From positions 620,001 to 684,000 of the forward strand of contig JAPFBR010000001.1 in NCBI GenBank assembly GCA_035798135.1: a stretch of 64,000 nt of DNA, given 5' to 3'. The notes under the pieces were generated by a model. That model did not search any database. It was not told where the DNA came from and saw only the letters and a program-made list of their open reading frames with translations. Shown in pieces: positions 27,077 through 35,217 of this stretch (its first letter is position 1; the number at the start of each line of letters is the position of its first letter). The stretch comes from Sediminicola sp035798135. GTDB taxonomy: Bacteria > Bacteroidota > Bacteroidia > Flavobacteriales > Flavobacteriaceae. A program made the position numbers and the translations under genes.

Positions 27077-27508
27077 ATGAAAATAGCTATTGGAAATGAC
27101 CATGCTGGAACAGAATATAAACTTGCTGTTATAGGACTGTTGAAGTCAATGAAAATCGAGGTGCAGAACTATGGTACGGATGGTACGGATAGTGTGGACT
27201 ATCCAGATTTTGTACATCCGGTTGCCAATGATGTGGAAAATGGAGCAGTTAATTTTGGCATCATTATATGTGGTAGTGGCAATGGAGCTTCCATGACAGC
27301 CAATAAACATCAAAAAGTTCGTTGTGCGCTTTGTTGGAACAAAGAGATTGTTGCCTTGGCAAGGGAACACAACGATGCTAATATTCTTAGTTTACCAGCG
27401 AGATATATATCCATGCCACAGGCTTTGGATATGGTAAAAACATTCTTGGATACACAATTTCAAGGTGGCAGACACGAAAGAAGGATTGAAAAAATTTCCT
27501 GTTCATAA
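27077..27508 (+). CDS. rpiB: Ribose-5-phosphate isomerase B
   Basis: The 143-residue cytosolic enzyme interconverts ribose 5-phosphate and ribulose 5-phosphate in the pentose phosphate pathway. The N-terminal IGNDHAGTEYK and the catalytic loop IIICGSGNGASMTANKH (about 62-78), with the active-site Cys and Gly-rich anion hole, match the RpiB/LacAB family. The usual length is ~145-150. The GNAT gene starts 25 bp downstream and may be cotranscribed. Confidence 0.93.
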   Translation: MKIAIGNDHAGTEYKLAVIGLLKSMKIEVQNYGTDGTDSVDYPDFVHPVANDVENGAVNFGIIICGSGNGASMTANKHQKVRCALCWNKEIVALAREHNDANILSLPARYISMPQALDMVKTFLDTQFQGGRHERRIEKISCS

Positions 27509-27533
27509 ACGATACTCCTTTTTACAAATTGAG

Positions 27534-27977
27534 ATGGAGATAGAAATAAAAAAGTTCCAAGAGCTAACAACTACACAGTTGTACGATATTCTTCAACTGA
27601 GAAGTGAAGTGTTTGTTGTGGAACAAGATTGTGTGTACCAAGATTTGGATGGAAAGGATAATAAAGCCTTACATGTAATAGGATATAAGGATAATATGTT
27701 GGTGGCTTATACACGTATTTTTAAAAGTGGAGATTATTTTGAAGAAGCCAGTATAGGCAGGGTAGTGGTAAAAGATACAGAGCGAAAATTTGGATACGGT
27801 GCTGATATTATGAAAGCTTCGATTGCAGCTATTGAAAACCATTTTAAAGAGAACAGTATTCATCTTTCTGCGCAGTGCTATCTTATAAAATTTTACAACT
27901 CATTAGGATTTAAGGAAGTAGGAAAAGAATATTTAGAGGATGGAATTCCTCATATTGGAATGCTAAAACATAAATAA
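27534..27977 (+). CDS. ElaA-like GNAT N-acetyltransferase
   Basis: Taken from the ATG at 27534 (147 residues). An upstream in-frame ATG at 27465 lies inside rpiB and would add a non-homologous leader. The protein begins IEIKKFQELTTTQLYDILQLRSEVFVVEQ, which is cut here at its ElaA signature RSEVFVVEQDCVYQDLDGKD. The acetyl-CoA-binding region GRVVVKDTERKFGYGADIM follows in motif A. ElaA-type proteins acetylate unknown small molecules or proteins. The start sits 25 bp after rpiB. Confidence 0.85.
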   Translation: MEIEIKKFQELTTTQLYDILQLRSEVFVVEQDCVYQDLDGKDNKALHVIGYKDNMLVAYTRIFKSGDYFEEASIGRVVVKDTERKFGYGADIMKASIAAIENHFKENSIHLSAQCYLIKFYNSLGFKEVGKEYLEDGIPHIGMLKHK

Positions 27978-27995
27978 AGGAGGCCTAGGCCCCCT
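27978..27995. terminator. Possible terminator between GNAT and convergent hypothetical gene
   Basis: AGGaGGCC and GGCCcCCT pair with one mismatch around a minimal loop, with T-rich sequence following. The very short loop lowers confidence. Confidence 0.35.
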
Positions 27996-28023
27996 ATATA
28001 ATTCTTTTTATAGTGCTGTTTTT

Positions 28024-28398
28024 TTATACCTTCATCAAATGCTCTACGTCCATATTTAGATCTTCCATGAGGTTATTTGTAAACTTATAGTGGCCTTTGG
28101 TGGTGATGATTTTGAAACGATTGCTCCTCATTCTGCTCAAGGTATCCAAGAATAACCATTTTGATTTAAGAAGTGAGTGCTTTTCAGATTTAAGACTGAT
28201 ATCAAAATAGTATTTCCTACCATTTTTAATAGCCACAATATCTGGTGTAATCCTCATTCCACTGCTCTTTTTTAGATAGGATTTAGGGTGTTCAAATCCC
28301 TCCAAATCTGCCTTGATGGATTCGAAGCCCCGTGCTTCCAAATGGCTAATTGATTTCTTTAAAAATTCTTGATTTTCTAGCTTTTCCGAGTGTATCAT
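28024..28398 (-). CDS. Hypothetical protein, possibly nuclease-fold related
   Basis: The 124-residue protein has no signal peptide or membrane segment. It has alternating helix and strand: SISHLEARGFESIKADLEG, then TPDIVAIKNGRKYYFDISLKSE. The PD...(D)xxxK arrangement recalls the restriction-endonuclease-like fold, but the second acidic position is not in the canonical (D/E)xK form. I do not recognise a named family. It stands alone, convergent with the GNAT gene. Treat the fold idea as inference. Confidence 0.6.
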   Translation of the reverse strand: MIHSEKLENQEFLKKSISHLEARGFESIKADLEGFEHPKSYLKKSSGMRITPDIVAIKNGRKYYFDISLKSEKHSLLKSKWLFLDTLSRMRSNRFKIITTKGHYKFTNNLMEDLNMDVEHLMKV

Positions 28399-28683
28399 AC
28401 CTCAAAAGGTACTATAAAATTATAACAAAACCTATTTAATGATTTGATTAACAGTAAATTAACTAATAAAGAAGATTTACTGATATTAAAAACTTCATGT
28501 AATAAATCTTCTAATCAGGTTGGACCATCTACTTTAGTATTAACAAACCAAACTTTCATTATTCTATTTTAAGCATAGAAATTTCATGGTTCCCATTATA
28601 AGGAGACCACAACCTTAAATTATTAAGAAGAAATCATTTAAAAATACTAAATACAGTTATTAGGCAGGTTTGTATTGAAATGT
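28399..28683. other. Intergenic, AT-rich, no feature seen
   Basis: It carries the upstream region of the 28398 gene and the downstream side of the DUF4440 gene. No ORF, clear promoter match or RNA was recognised. Confidence 0.3.
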
Positions 28684-28689
28684 ACCTGC
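28664..28689 (-). terminator. Weak hairpin after the DUF4440 gene
   Basis: GCAGGT (28664-28669) pairs with ACCTGC (28684-28689) around a 14-base loop, 11 bp after the minus-strand stop. No strong T-run is present. Confidence 0.35.
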
Positions 28690-28699
28690 TTAAAAAAGT

Positions 28700-29173
28700 T
28701 TAATGCATAGGCATATTGGTGTTGAACATATCTGCTGAAACCATCCATTTTCCATCTGCCTGCTTTTTCCAAATGGTCAAATATTTTCCACTATCTTTCA
28801 TTTTCATGCCCGTAGAATCGTTCATACTCAACTCATAAGTTCCCACGGAAGATCCCATGTCACCAGAACTGGACACTTCTACATTGGTTGGTTTCCAATT
28901 AATAGAAAACCCTGGCATTTGATACATTTCTTCCAACATTTTACGAATATCCGCTTTTCCAGACATCATGGGTTTATTAGGCGCCAGAATCATAGCGTCT
29001 TCCATAAAATAAGAAAGATGGGCATCTATATTTCCAGATTGTTCCGCCCAGGCCATATCCGCTTTTCTAATTGCTTCAACATCGGAAGCAGAGGTATCAG
29101 CAGCGGGTTGTTGTTTACATTGTACTGCAATAAATGCAGAACAACAAATTAAAAAAATCATCAATTTTTTCAT
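28700..29173 (-). CDS. DUF4440 / SnoaL-like lipoprotein
   Basis: The 157-residue protein has a lipoprotein signal (IAVQC, Cys near 19). The NTF2-like fold begins DVEAIRKADMAWAEQSGNIDAHLSYFMEDAMILAP, quoted here by its ends only: DVEAIRKAD and LSYFMEDAMILAP. SGKADIRKML and a closing YLTIWKKQADGKWMV are typical DUF4440 marks. Members are presumed small-molecule-binding or catalytic, but few have known roles. It stands alone, with upstream and downstream intergenic spaces of about 300 bp. Confidence 0.85.
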   Translation of the reverse strand: MKKLMIFLICCSAFIAVQCKQQPAADTSASDVEAIRKADMAWAEQSGNIDAHLSYFMEDAMILAPNKPMMSGKADIRKMLEEMYQMPGFSINWKPTNVEVSSSGDMGSSVGTYELSMNDSTGMKMKDSGKYLTIWKKQADGKWMVSADMFNTNMPMH

Positions 29174-29512
29174 GTTGATCGGTTTTATTGTTTATGTGAA
29201 TCAAGCATCACGAATTATTTTTCGCGTAACAATCTAATGGGGAGAAATTTACTGAGACCCGTTGTCCATATTCGGAGGAGTATTATAAAGATAAGATTTT
29301 TTTTAATCCATAGGTTTATTCTTTAGTAAAAGGAAACCTGGCTTGATTTATCAAATGGGCAGCCCAAAGAAATTTGTTTTGAGGGTACTATTATAGGGTG
29401 GGCGTACTGGGAAATTCCCATGGGATGAACATCGGAATATCAGGAGAATTTAATAACCCGTTTGGAAGGCCATCTCATTTTAGAAAGAGGGCCTTACCAA
29501 AAAAGAAGTATA
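29174..29512. other. Intergenic between DUF4440 and PqqB-like genes
   Basis: No coding sequence is supported. A hairpin, AAGGCC(at)CTC with GAGGGCCTT (29466-29495), lies 18 bp beyond the PqqB-like stop and may end that operon, but it lacks a clear T-run on the minus strand. Confidence 0.3.
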
Positions 29513-30496
29513 CTATAAGGGAAATACATCTTTTATTTCTGATACATGAAAGCCATTATCCAACACTTTTTTATATGCTCCACTGTTCTTGTCCAACAAA
29601 GGATTGGTATGGTTTAAATGGATAAAATAGATCTTGTCTTTTTCTTTTTGGGAAAGGTCCCGAAAGAGTTCCATACTCTCTATTACAAAGGGATGTGGTA
29701 TCGTGGTTATATCCCTATTGTTCAATTCTTCGCCATCGTAAAAAGTGGCATCAATAAACGCAAGATCTACCTTGGAAATAGCATTGATGATACTATTTCC
29801 CCATTGATGCCATTTGTCGATATCCGGGATAAACAAAACTTTTTTATTGGGACCAACAATGGTAAATCCAACGGTTTCAGAATATTCATCCCGATGCGGA
29901 ACGGTAAAAGGAATTACGGTTAGCTGCGGGGTTAGTTTAATCTCTTCCAACTCCAACATTTCTATAAGGGATATATTATTATTGATCACCAATTGGTCCC
30001 AAGGGCCATTATTTTCCAAAAAGGACTTCATTTTGGGCATAACAAAAACAGGAATACCTTTTGAGTTCGTTGCTTCTTTTCCCAAATACATGAGACCGGT
30101 GTAGTGCCCTATATGAGCATGGGTCAGGAAAATCCCATTAGGAATTTCACCGGCGACGGACAGGTCGGTGTTTTTGAGCATTTTAATTTGTTTGGAAATA
30201 TCCGGCGTGGCTTCAAAGAGGTATTTCTTTTTATAATACGAGTCCACAATGCCCAAGGAGACTACCTTTCTGTTTTCATTGGGTTTCAGATATAAATTTT
30301 CACAACACGCTTTGGCACATGCGATGTGAGGAGAACCCGCATCCTGGACAGTGCCCAAAATAATCAGGGAAACCTGATTTTGAAAGGGGGGGGCGGCAAC
30401 GAGTTTCGGTGACGATTGGGCTTGATGCTTTTCCCTGCAGGAAACAAGGGATATCACAATAATTAGAAGAATTTGAAACACCTTTGATTTATTCAA
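29513..30496 (-). CDS. PqqB-like MBL-fold hydrolase, lipoprotein
   Basis: The 327-residue protein has a lipoprotein signal (VISLVSC, Cys near 20). The body opens ILGTVQDAGSPHIACAKACC, like the glycine/cysteine-rich opening of PqqB, and carries THAHIGHYTGL (about 123-133) where PqqB has its altered metallo-beta-lactamase motif. DKWHQWGN and IHLNHTNPLL supply later metal-site candidates. PqqB itself hydroxylates the PQQ precursor, but no pqqA, pqqC, pqqD or pqqE lies here, so a PQQ role should not be assumed. The start overlaps the pentapeptide gene by 8 bp, so the two are translationally coupled. Confidence 0.75.
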   Translation of the reverse strand: MNKSKVFQILLIIVISLVSCREKHQAQSSPKLVAAPPFQNQVSLIILGTVQDAGSPHIACAKACCENLYLKPNENRKVVSLGIVDSYYKKKYLFEATPDISKQIKMLKNTDLSVAGEIPNGIFLTHAHIGHYTGLMYLGKEATNSKGIPVFVMPKMKSFLENNGPWDQLVINNNISLIEMLELEEIKLTPQLTVIPFTVPHRDEYSETVGFTIVGPNKKVLFIPDIDKWHQWGNSIINAISKVDLAFIDATFYDGEELNNRDITTIPHPFVIESMELFRDLSQKEKDKIYFIHLNHTNPLLDKNSGAYKKVLDNGFHVSEIKDVFPL

Positions 30497-31058
30497 TTTT
30501 TATCTGGTATTTGGACAAAAGGGCAAGAGCCCCCTCGATTGAAAATTTGGCATTTTTTAAGTTGTTCCTGTCCGGATCCATTTGTATGTGGTAAGAGGTA
30601 GAAAAGTCCACTTTTTCCGCATTTGTGCTATCAAAAATGGCGTTTTTAAGGCTACATTGGTCAAAAAAAGCACCAATAAGGTGTACTTCTGAAAAATCTA
30701 CCCCTTCCAGATTACAATGTACAAATTTTGTACGGGTGAGATTTTTTTGATAAAAAGAGGAGAGATGGAGGTTGCATCCGGCAAAACTTACTTGAAACAA
30801 AAATGGATCTGTTTCATCAAAACGGAGGCCCATAAGTTTACAATCCATGAATTCTACATCTCTAAATGAAGTGTTTTTGAGATTCGCCATACTAAAATTA
30901 CAATCACTAAAAGTGCACTCCACAAACACGATATTGGACAGGAAACAATTCGAAAATATACAGTTTTCAAAGGAGCAATATTCATAGGTTGCTTTTATTA
31001 AAGGGGATACAAGAAAATTGATGCCCTTAAACGCCTCCTCTTCAATATACGGATCCAT
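30489..31058 (-). CDS. Pentapeptide-repeat protein, Qnr/MfpA-like
   Basis: The 189-residue protein is nearly all A(D/N)LxX-type pentapeptides (CSFEN CIFSN CFLSN, CTFSD CNFSM ANLKN, CNLEG VDFSE), which fold as a right-handed beta-helix. The split into two blocks and a C-terminal SIEGALALLSKYQIKIE resembles Qnr-type DNA-mimic proteins, whose last helix dimerises. Qnr proteins shield gyrase; whether this one does is not shown. It has no signal peptide, so it is cytoplasmic. It is coupled to the PqqB-like gene by an 8-bp overlap and follows the GMC gene by 35 bp. Confidence 0.8.
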   Translation of the reverse strand: MDPYIEEEAFKGINFLVSPLIKATYEYCSFENCIFSNCFLSNIVFVECTFSDCNFSMANLKNTSFRDVEFMDCKLMGLRFDETDPFLFQVSFAGCNLHLSSFYQKNLTRTKFVHCNLEGVDFSEVHLIGAFFDQCSLKNAIFDSTNAEKVDFSTSYHIQMDPDRNNLKNAKFSIEGALALLSKYQIKIE

Positions 31059-31093
31059 GGTATTTATGATTTTAATTCTATTCTTGACCTAGA

Positions 31094-32644
31094 TTAGGTC
31101 ATTACTTTTTTTAATAGACTTTTCAAATGATTGGACAGACGCAGGGAAAGGGCCAGCAGGGTTAGGGTTGGGTTCGGGGCCCCAGAGGTAGTAAAACATC
31201 CTGATCCGGCAACATAAAGGTTTTCTATCCCGTGTACTTTACAATTAGAGTCCACTACACCCTCTTTGGGGCTGTTCGCCATCCTTGTGGTCCCCATATG
31301 ATGCCAGCCTCCATTTACCTTATCTGGGAATCCATGATCATTGGGGTCTTGAAGAAATTCCAATAAACGTATTCTTCCCAAATTGGAAATCCCTATTTGT
31401 TGACCGATAAGTTCGTATATCTTTCGGATGCTTCTTTTGTCCAAGGCTGTAAGTTCCCAATGAAGGTTTGCCCGGGGCGTGCCAAGGGCATCCATTTCAG
31501 ACCCAAGGGTTATCCTGGAATTGGGATTTGGGGACTGTTCTATTCTGGTATTGAGCTGGTAGGCTTTGGAAATAGCCCCTTTATTGTCTTTTTTGGCTTT
31601 TTCGGTCGCCTTTTCCCAATCCCGCATCATATTTTTCATGGCTTTTTTGGGATCTTCATTCGTCCATGTATCCAGTTTGGGTTTTTGCAGCCTTCCAATA
31701 TTTAAAGGGACGAGGGATGCGGTTCCGTTTAAAATACGGTGTTCTTCCTGCATGTGTTCAGATATGGCCAATTCCGCACTGGCCTTTGTCTTTCCATAGG
31801 TCCAAGAGTAAAGATCTGTTGGGAATGGTTTGGAGAGCCAAAGCTCTGCAGAGGGCACTTCCAAATGCTCCATAAAATAACGTCCCACAAGGTCATTATC
31901 ATTTCCTAGGCCCTTTTGGGAAACGGATTTTGAAGCCAATAAGAGGCGTGCATTTTGTATGGCTCCACAGGCCATTATAAAATATTTTGCTTTTACCGTG
32001 TGGTTTTTACCGGTGTGGTTTTTTAGGGTTGCCTCTCCGATAAGATTACCACTAGGATTGGCATGTATTGCCGTGACATTGGCATAGGTGTAAAGTTGAA
32101 TGTTTTGGGCATCTACGATAGTATCTTTATAGAGTTTTCCAAAACGGGCTAAACTGTACTGCCACATTTTGTTCCAAACTACATTATTGTCTAAAGGAAA
32201 TGGGTTCAGATTCGGAACTACATGGCGCCAATACTCAAAATCATAGTTAAAGGGACCCAACTGCAACGTCTCATGAGCTTTTCTATAGAATGGATCAAGG
32301 TCTTCTTTGGTAATTGGCCAGCCACTATTGGGCACCCAGTCCCGCTCCCTAAAGTCTATAGGATCAAAGGGGGAACACATTCCCGCCCAATGCCCGGTAG
32401 TGCCCCCAAAATAATGTAACCTGCTGGATTTTAAAGGATAATAACTCTGGCCGGAGGTTTTTCCATCATAGGAATCTTGGATTTCATCCTCATATTCAAA
32501 CCCACCACCTTCCAATAAAATTACCTTAAAAGGCGAATTTATCCAATCCAGGGCGATACTTATTCCCGCGGCACCTGCTCCAATGATACATATATCACCT
32601 TCAATGGTACTATTGGCTTCCAATTCCCTGGCGTCTATATACAT
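31094..32644 (-). CDS. GMC-family FAD oxidoreductase
   Basis: The 516-residue enzyme has the FAD dinucleotide motif CIIGAGAAGISIAL (about 19-32) and the GMC motif YFGGTTGHWAGM near 88-99. The C-terminal GMC block is WHHMGTTRMAN, GVVDSNCKVHG, then NLYVAGSGCFTTSGAPNPTLT. Such enzymes oxidise alcohols, sugars or polyols. A small Tat-signal protein is encoded 1 bp upstream, as in membrane-linked gluconate/sorbitol-type dehydrogenases. No cytochrome subunit lies next to it, so the electron acceptor is unclear. The Tat partner suggests folded export, but the enzyme itself has no signal peptide. Confidence 0.88.
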   Translation of the reverse strand: MYIDARELEANSTIEGDICIIGAGAAGISIALDWINSPFKVILLEGGGFEYEDEIQDSYDGKTSGQSYYPLKSSRLHYFGGTTGHWAGMCSPFDPIDFRERDWVPNSGWPITKEDLDPFYRKAHETLQLGPFNYDFEYWRHVVPNLNPFPLDNNVVWNKMWQYSLARFGKLYKDTIVDAQNIQLYTYANVTAIHANPSGNLIGEATLKNHTGKNHTVKAKYFIMACGAIQNARLLLASKSVSQKGLGNDNDLVGRYFMEHLEVPSAELWLSKPFPTDLYSWTYGKTKASAELAISEHMQEEHRILNGTASLVPLNIGRLQKPKLDTWTNEDPKKAMKNMMRDWEKATEKAKKDNKGAISKAYQLNTRIEQSPNPNSRITLGSEMDALGTPRANLHWELTALDKRSIRKIYELIGQQIGISNLGRIRLLEFLQDPNDHGFPDKVNGGWHHMGTTRMANSPKEGVVDSNCKVHGIENLYVAGSGCFTTSGAPNPTLTLLALSLRLSNHLKSLLKKVMT

Positions 32645-32645
32645 T

Positions 32646-33035
32646 TTAAGATTGATTTAATTCGGAAAAGGAAAAAAGCGCACACTGTACTGCCTCAGTT
32701 TCTGAAAGGATCCAACCATCTAAAATAACAGTATTCCCAGTTTGATAATCCTTTTTAACCTCCTGCTCCAAAATGGATTCCAGATTTTTATTTTCAGTAT
32801 CTACATTATCCATAAGGAAAACCTGTAATTTTTCTTCCAGCCCAGTATCGGGAAACTGCTCGCAATACATCCTCCCCATTTCAACTATTTCGGAAGGTTC
32901 CAAAATGGTGGTCAGGATTCTAGGTTCGTAAAGTGGATTTTTCTTATCGTTCCTGTTTTTCCATACGCAATAGGATGGAACGGCCACGGTTGCGAGTCCG
33001 GCCAAGGAAAGCAAAAAGAATTTACGCCTTTTCAT
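32646..33035 (-). CDS. Tat-signal small subunit-like protein of the GMC dehydrogenase
   Basis: The 129-residue protein has a twin-arginine leader (MKRRKFFLLSLAGLATVAVP). A short helical body follows, ending in VILDGWILSETEAVQCALFS, a pattern I associate with gluconate 2-dehydrogenase subunit 3-like proteins beside GMC flavoenzymes. It is shorter than typical subunit 3 (~180-200). The gene ends 1 bp before the GMC start, so coupling is tight. Most likely it carries the flavoprotein across the membrane by hitchhiking. It heads the four-gene operon. Confidence 0.6.
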   Translation of the reverse strand: MKRRKFFLLSLAGLATVAVPSYCVWKNRNDKKNPLYEPRILTTILEPSEIVEMGRMYCEQFPDTGLEEKLQVFLMDNVDTENKNLESILEQEVKKDYQTGNTVILDGWILSETEAVQCALFSFSELNQS

Positions 33036-33350
33036 TTAGGTGGTTTTTGCGATGGAAAAGTTACGAATATCCCTTTACTTAAAAACAATATTTAAAATTG
33101 ATTTTTGCGAGGTTCCAAAAAGGATCCTAATAGATTTATAGATAAAAAACACCTTGAAAAGTATTATAGCTCTATCCAATAAGCAGGGTAATATGTACTT
33201 TAAAATAGTTTTAGGAGGAATTAAAGGTTAAATCCATGTTATTTTGTTTAACAAAAAGATTATTTAAATAAACATTTTGTAAATTTACGATGTACATGTT
33301 AATATCAACTTAAGAAAGCGTGTACTCCAAAAATTAATACATAAATTGCT
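33036..33350. other. Divergent intergenic between GMC operon and Lacal_2735 pair
   Basis: No gene was seen. It must hold promoters in both directions. TTTGTTTAACAAA (near 33242-33256) is a short palindrome; TAAATTTA near 33282 is one base from TAnnTTTG. Neither is decisive. Confidence 0.3.
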
Positions 33351-33515
33351 ATGTTTGGATTATTCAAAAAGAAATCAGAAAAAAAAATTCTTCAGGAAAA
33401 ATATCAAAAACTAATGAAGGAGGCACATTCCCTTTCTACCACCAATAGAAAGCAAAGTGATGAAAAAGTTTTTGAGGCCGAAGAAATTATGAAGCAATTA
33501 GAACAAATAGACTGA
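33351..33515 (+). CDS. Lacal_2735-family microprotein
   Basis: A 54-residue protein starting MFGLFKKKSEKKILQEKY, then AHSLSTTNRKQSDEKVFEAEEI and a short end; the first quote is its N-terminal mark. It is one charged helical hairpin with no membrane segment. It matches from memory the flavobacterial Lacal_2735 family of unknown function. Its stop TGA overlaps the next ATG by one base (TGATG at 33513-33517), so the pair is translationally coupled. Confidence 0.78.
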   Translation: MFGLFKKKSEKKILQEKYQKLMKEAHSLSTTNRKQSDEKVFEAEEIMKQLEQID

Positions 33516-33766
33516 TGTCAACACAAATAATAAATAATTCTTCTATGGATATAATGGATAGAGCTTTGGAGTTTGAACAACGCAAAACTTCATTCAAATC
33601 TACTAATGACCGCATCGTTGCCTCAAGAGAGGTAAAAGAAATTATTCTTGGACTCAACGAGGTTTATAAGGAACAAAAAGATAGTGGGATCATGGATCTC
33701 ATGAAGCGTTTGACCGTTATAAAACAAAAAATTGAAAAGCGGTTAAAAGGTAATTTGTCAGCATAA
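33515..33766 (+). CDS. Small conserved helical protein coupled to Lacal_2735
   Basis: The 83-residue protein is soluble and mostly helical, with no cysteine: IMDRALEFEQRKTSFKS, then SREVKEIILGLNEVYKEQK and a basic C-terminus (KKIEKRLKGNLSA-like, residues 70-83). I do not recognise a named family. The start shares one base with the stop of the microprotein before it, which favours joint function or assembly. It has no signal peptide, so it is cytosolic. Confidence 0.7.
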   Translation: MSTQIINNSSMDIMDRALEFEQRKTSFKSTNDRIVASREVKEIILGLNEVYKEQKDSGIMDLMKRLTVIKQKIEKRLKGNLSA

Positions 33767-33861
33767 TAAACCTTTTCATGCACTCCATATAAATATATAG
33801 CCAAGAAATTGGTGACGAACAAGGCGCCATTGGATTTGAATTCATCGGTGAAGATATAGCT

Positions 33862-34152
33862 ATGTATATTTTTGATCTATAGGGCTTAAGGAAAACCCAA
33901 CCATTTGTCTAATTTTGAGGGATTAAAAGCCCTATTGGTAAATGTGGCCTCCAAATAAGGTAATACAAAACAATATACTACTTTACAAAAACTCCCAAAC
34001 GCCTATAAGGACCAACTGGTGTTCATAGGTTGTCCCTGTAATCGGCTTGCGGCCCAAGAGCCCAGTAATACCGAGCAGATATAAAAATTTTGCGAACATA
34101 AAAAAAAGTTCCAATGTTAAATGGAACTTCAATAAACACCTTTTGAAGCCAT
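33862..34152 (+). pseudogene. Decayed glutathione peroxidase
   Basis: Reading forward gives GPx landmarks in broken frames. HLSNFEGLKALLVNVASK (33902-33955) matches the N-terminal GPx strand, and a TAA stands at 33956-33958 where the catalytic Cys/Sec belongs. The same frame continues TTLQKLPNAYKDQLVFIGCPCN, split at residue 20, then AAQEPSNTEQI and another TAA at about 34081. KFCEH then runs into a shifted frame with VKWNFNKHLL near 34115-34145. The N-terminal part may begin at 33862 (MYIFDL). The segment between KFCEH and VKWNF, with the TFP motif, is missing. It cannot make active enzyme. Confidence 0.8.
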
Positions 34153-34361
34153 AGAATTTCAATTTGAAATTGGCTAGAAAGAAGTTATCAAATTGATGCG
34201 CTCCAACTTTGAGAAAGGGAGTTTTAAGCGCTGGCGTAAAAGGGTGAACATGGGCGTATATCAAAAGCACCTAAAGAAGCGCAACCAGGAGTTCAGCAGG
34301 TTCAAATGTTCCCGACAAGGTATAATTTCTGGAAATATAATTAGCATGAGGTAGCCTCAAG
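34153..34361. other. Remainder of the pseudogene gap, no gene supported
   Basis: Forward frames have several stops and no recognised domain. A short frame before the peroxidase remnant (33804-33880, reading EIGDEQGAIGFEFIGEDIAM) looks protein-like and may be another fragment. Confidence 0.3.
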
Positions 34362-34391
34362 ATATAATAAAACCCGGGATTAGCCGGGTCT
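34362..34391 (-). terminator. Terminator of the SnoaL/methyltransferase gene run
   Basis: ACCCGG (34372-34377) pairs with CCGGGT (34384-34389) around a 6-base loop. On the minus strand it follows the 34427 stop by about 40 bp and runs into TTTTATTATA. Confidence 0.7.
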
Positions 34392-34426
34392 TATCTTTGG
34401 TGTTTATCTATTGGTCAATTCAATAA

Positions 34427-35191
34427 TTATTGTCGTTCCATAGCGATCACTTTTCCACTAAGGCCACTGAGGTCGGCCCTAAAAGTCCATAGCTCTGATT
34501 GCATGCCCTTCGTGGTTTCGGCCATCACGTTTAAGAAGGCTTCCCAGCTATCTTCGCCGTGAACCGCTTCAAAATCTTTTGGAAAGGTATCTTCCCTTCC
34601 CAAAAACCCCATTTTATCAAAAAAATCAACATAGGCGAAGTCCCTACCCTGTTTCGCACTTGGCATTTCATTGGTATACATGCCATAGGGCTCGGTGGGA
34701 TATTTAGACTTCATTACGGCGGCTACTTTATCTAGCTGCTCCATAAACTGTTGCTCTTTAAAAGGGATCATGTCCAGCATCATTACCTTTAAATATTTCA
34801 AATTAAAATCTTTTGGAAAGTTTGACAACGCTGGATGGAATTTCCAATACGTTTGATCTCCTTCTGCCATGGTATAAGGCAAAACGTTGGTATTCCAATC
34901 CTCGTCATGACCTTCTTTAGCCGGTCTTGCATCCATGGCACTCCAGGTCAATGGCCCCATAACCCACATATATTTGCCTACATTGGTTCCGTTGGAAATC
35001 CAATAAACTCTTGCGCCATAAGCACCTTCTGCATGGTACATTTTGTTGTGGGCTGCAACCCCTTTTTCAAATTCTTTGATCTTTGTTGGGTTCGCGGTTA
35101 TCATCCCATTTTCAATTACGGGATATTCTGTTGTGCTCTGTGATACTACCAATAATGGTATTAGTAATAACGTAAAAAATAATTTTCTCAT
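34427..35191 (-). CDS. Secreted protein of unknown function
   Basis: The 254-residue protein has a signal peptide (about 1-18, ending VVSQ). The mature part is rich in aromatic residues (WISNGTNVGKYMWVMGPLTWS, AEGDQTYWKFHPALSN) and looks alpha/beta, perhaps a tandem of dimeric alpha/beta-barrel (NIPSNAP-like) units, but no motif is firm. I do not recognise the family. It ends the minus-strand run of SnoaL-like proteins and the O-methyltransferase, 26 bp after the latter, and is followed by a terminator. Confidence 0.65.
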   Translation of the reverse strand: MRKLFFTLLLIPLLVVSQSTTEYPVIENGMITANPTKIKEFEKGVAAHNKMYHAEGAYGARVYWISNGTNVGKYMWVMGPLTWSAMDARPAKEGHDEDWNTNVLPYTMAEGDQTYWKFHPALSNFPKDFNLKYLKVMMLDMIPFKEQQFMEQLDKVAAVMKSKYPTEPYGMYTNEMPSAKQGRDFAYVDFFDKMGFLGREDTFPKDFEAVHGEDSWEAFLNVMAETTKGMQSELWTFRADLSGLSGKVIAMERQ

Positions 35192-35217
35192 TTGTTTTTA
35201 TATTTAAGGGTTAATGT

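Noticed and set aside
27465..27533. Longer start for the GNAT gene overlapping rpiB
   Set aside because: The extra 23 residues do not look like ElaA; the conserved domain starts directly after the ATG at 27534.
29398..29625. Open frame of 75 residues between the DUF4440 and PqqB-like genes
   Set aside because: It overlaps the end of the PqqB-like gene on the other strand and shows no domain or start signal.
33956..33958. In-frame stop in the peroxidase remnant as a selenocysteine codon
   Set aside because: The codon is TAA rather than TGA, a second TAA follows in the same frame, and a frameshift and missing middle part show decay.
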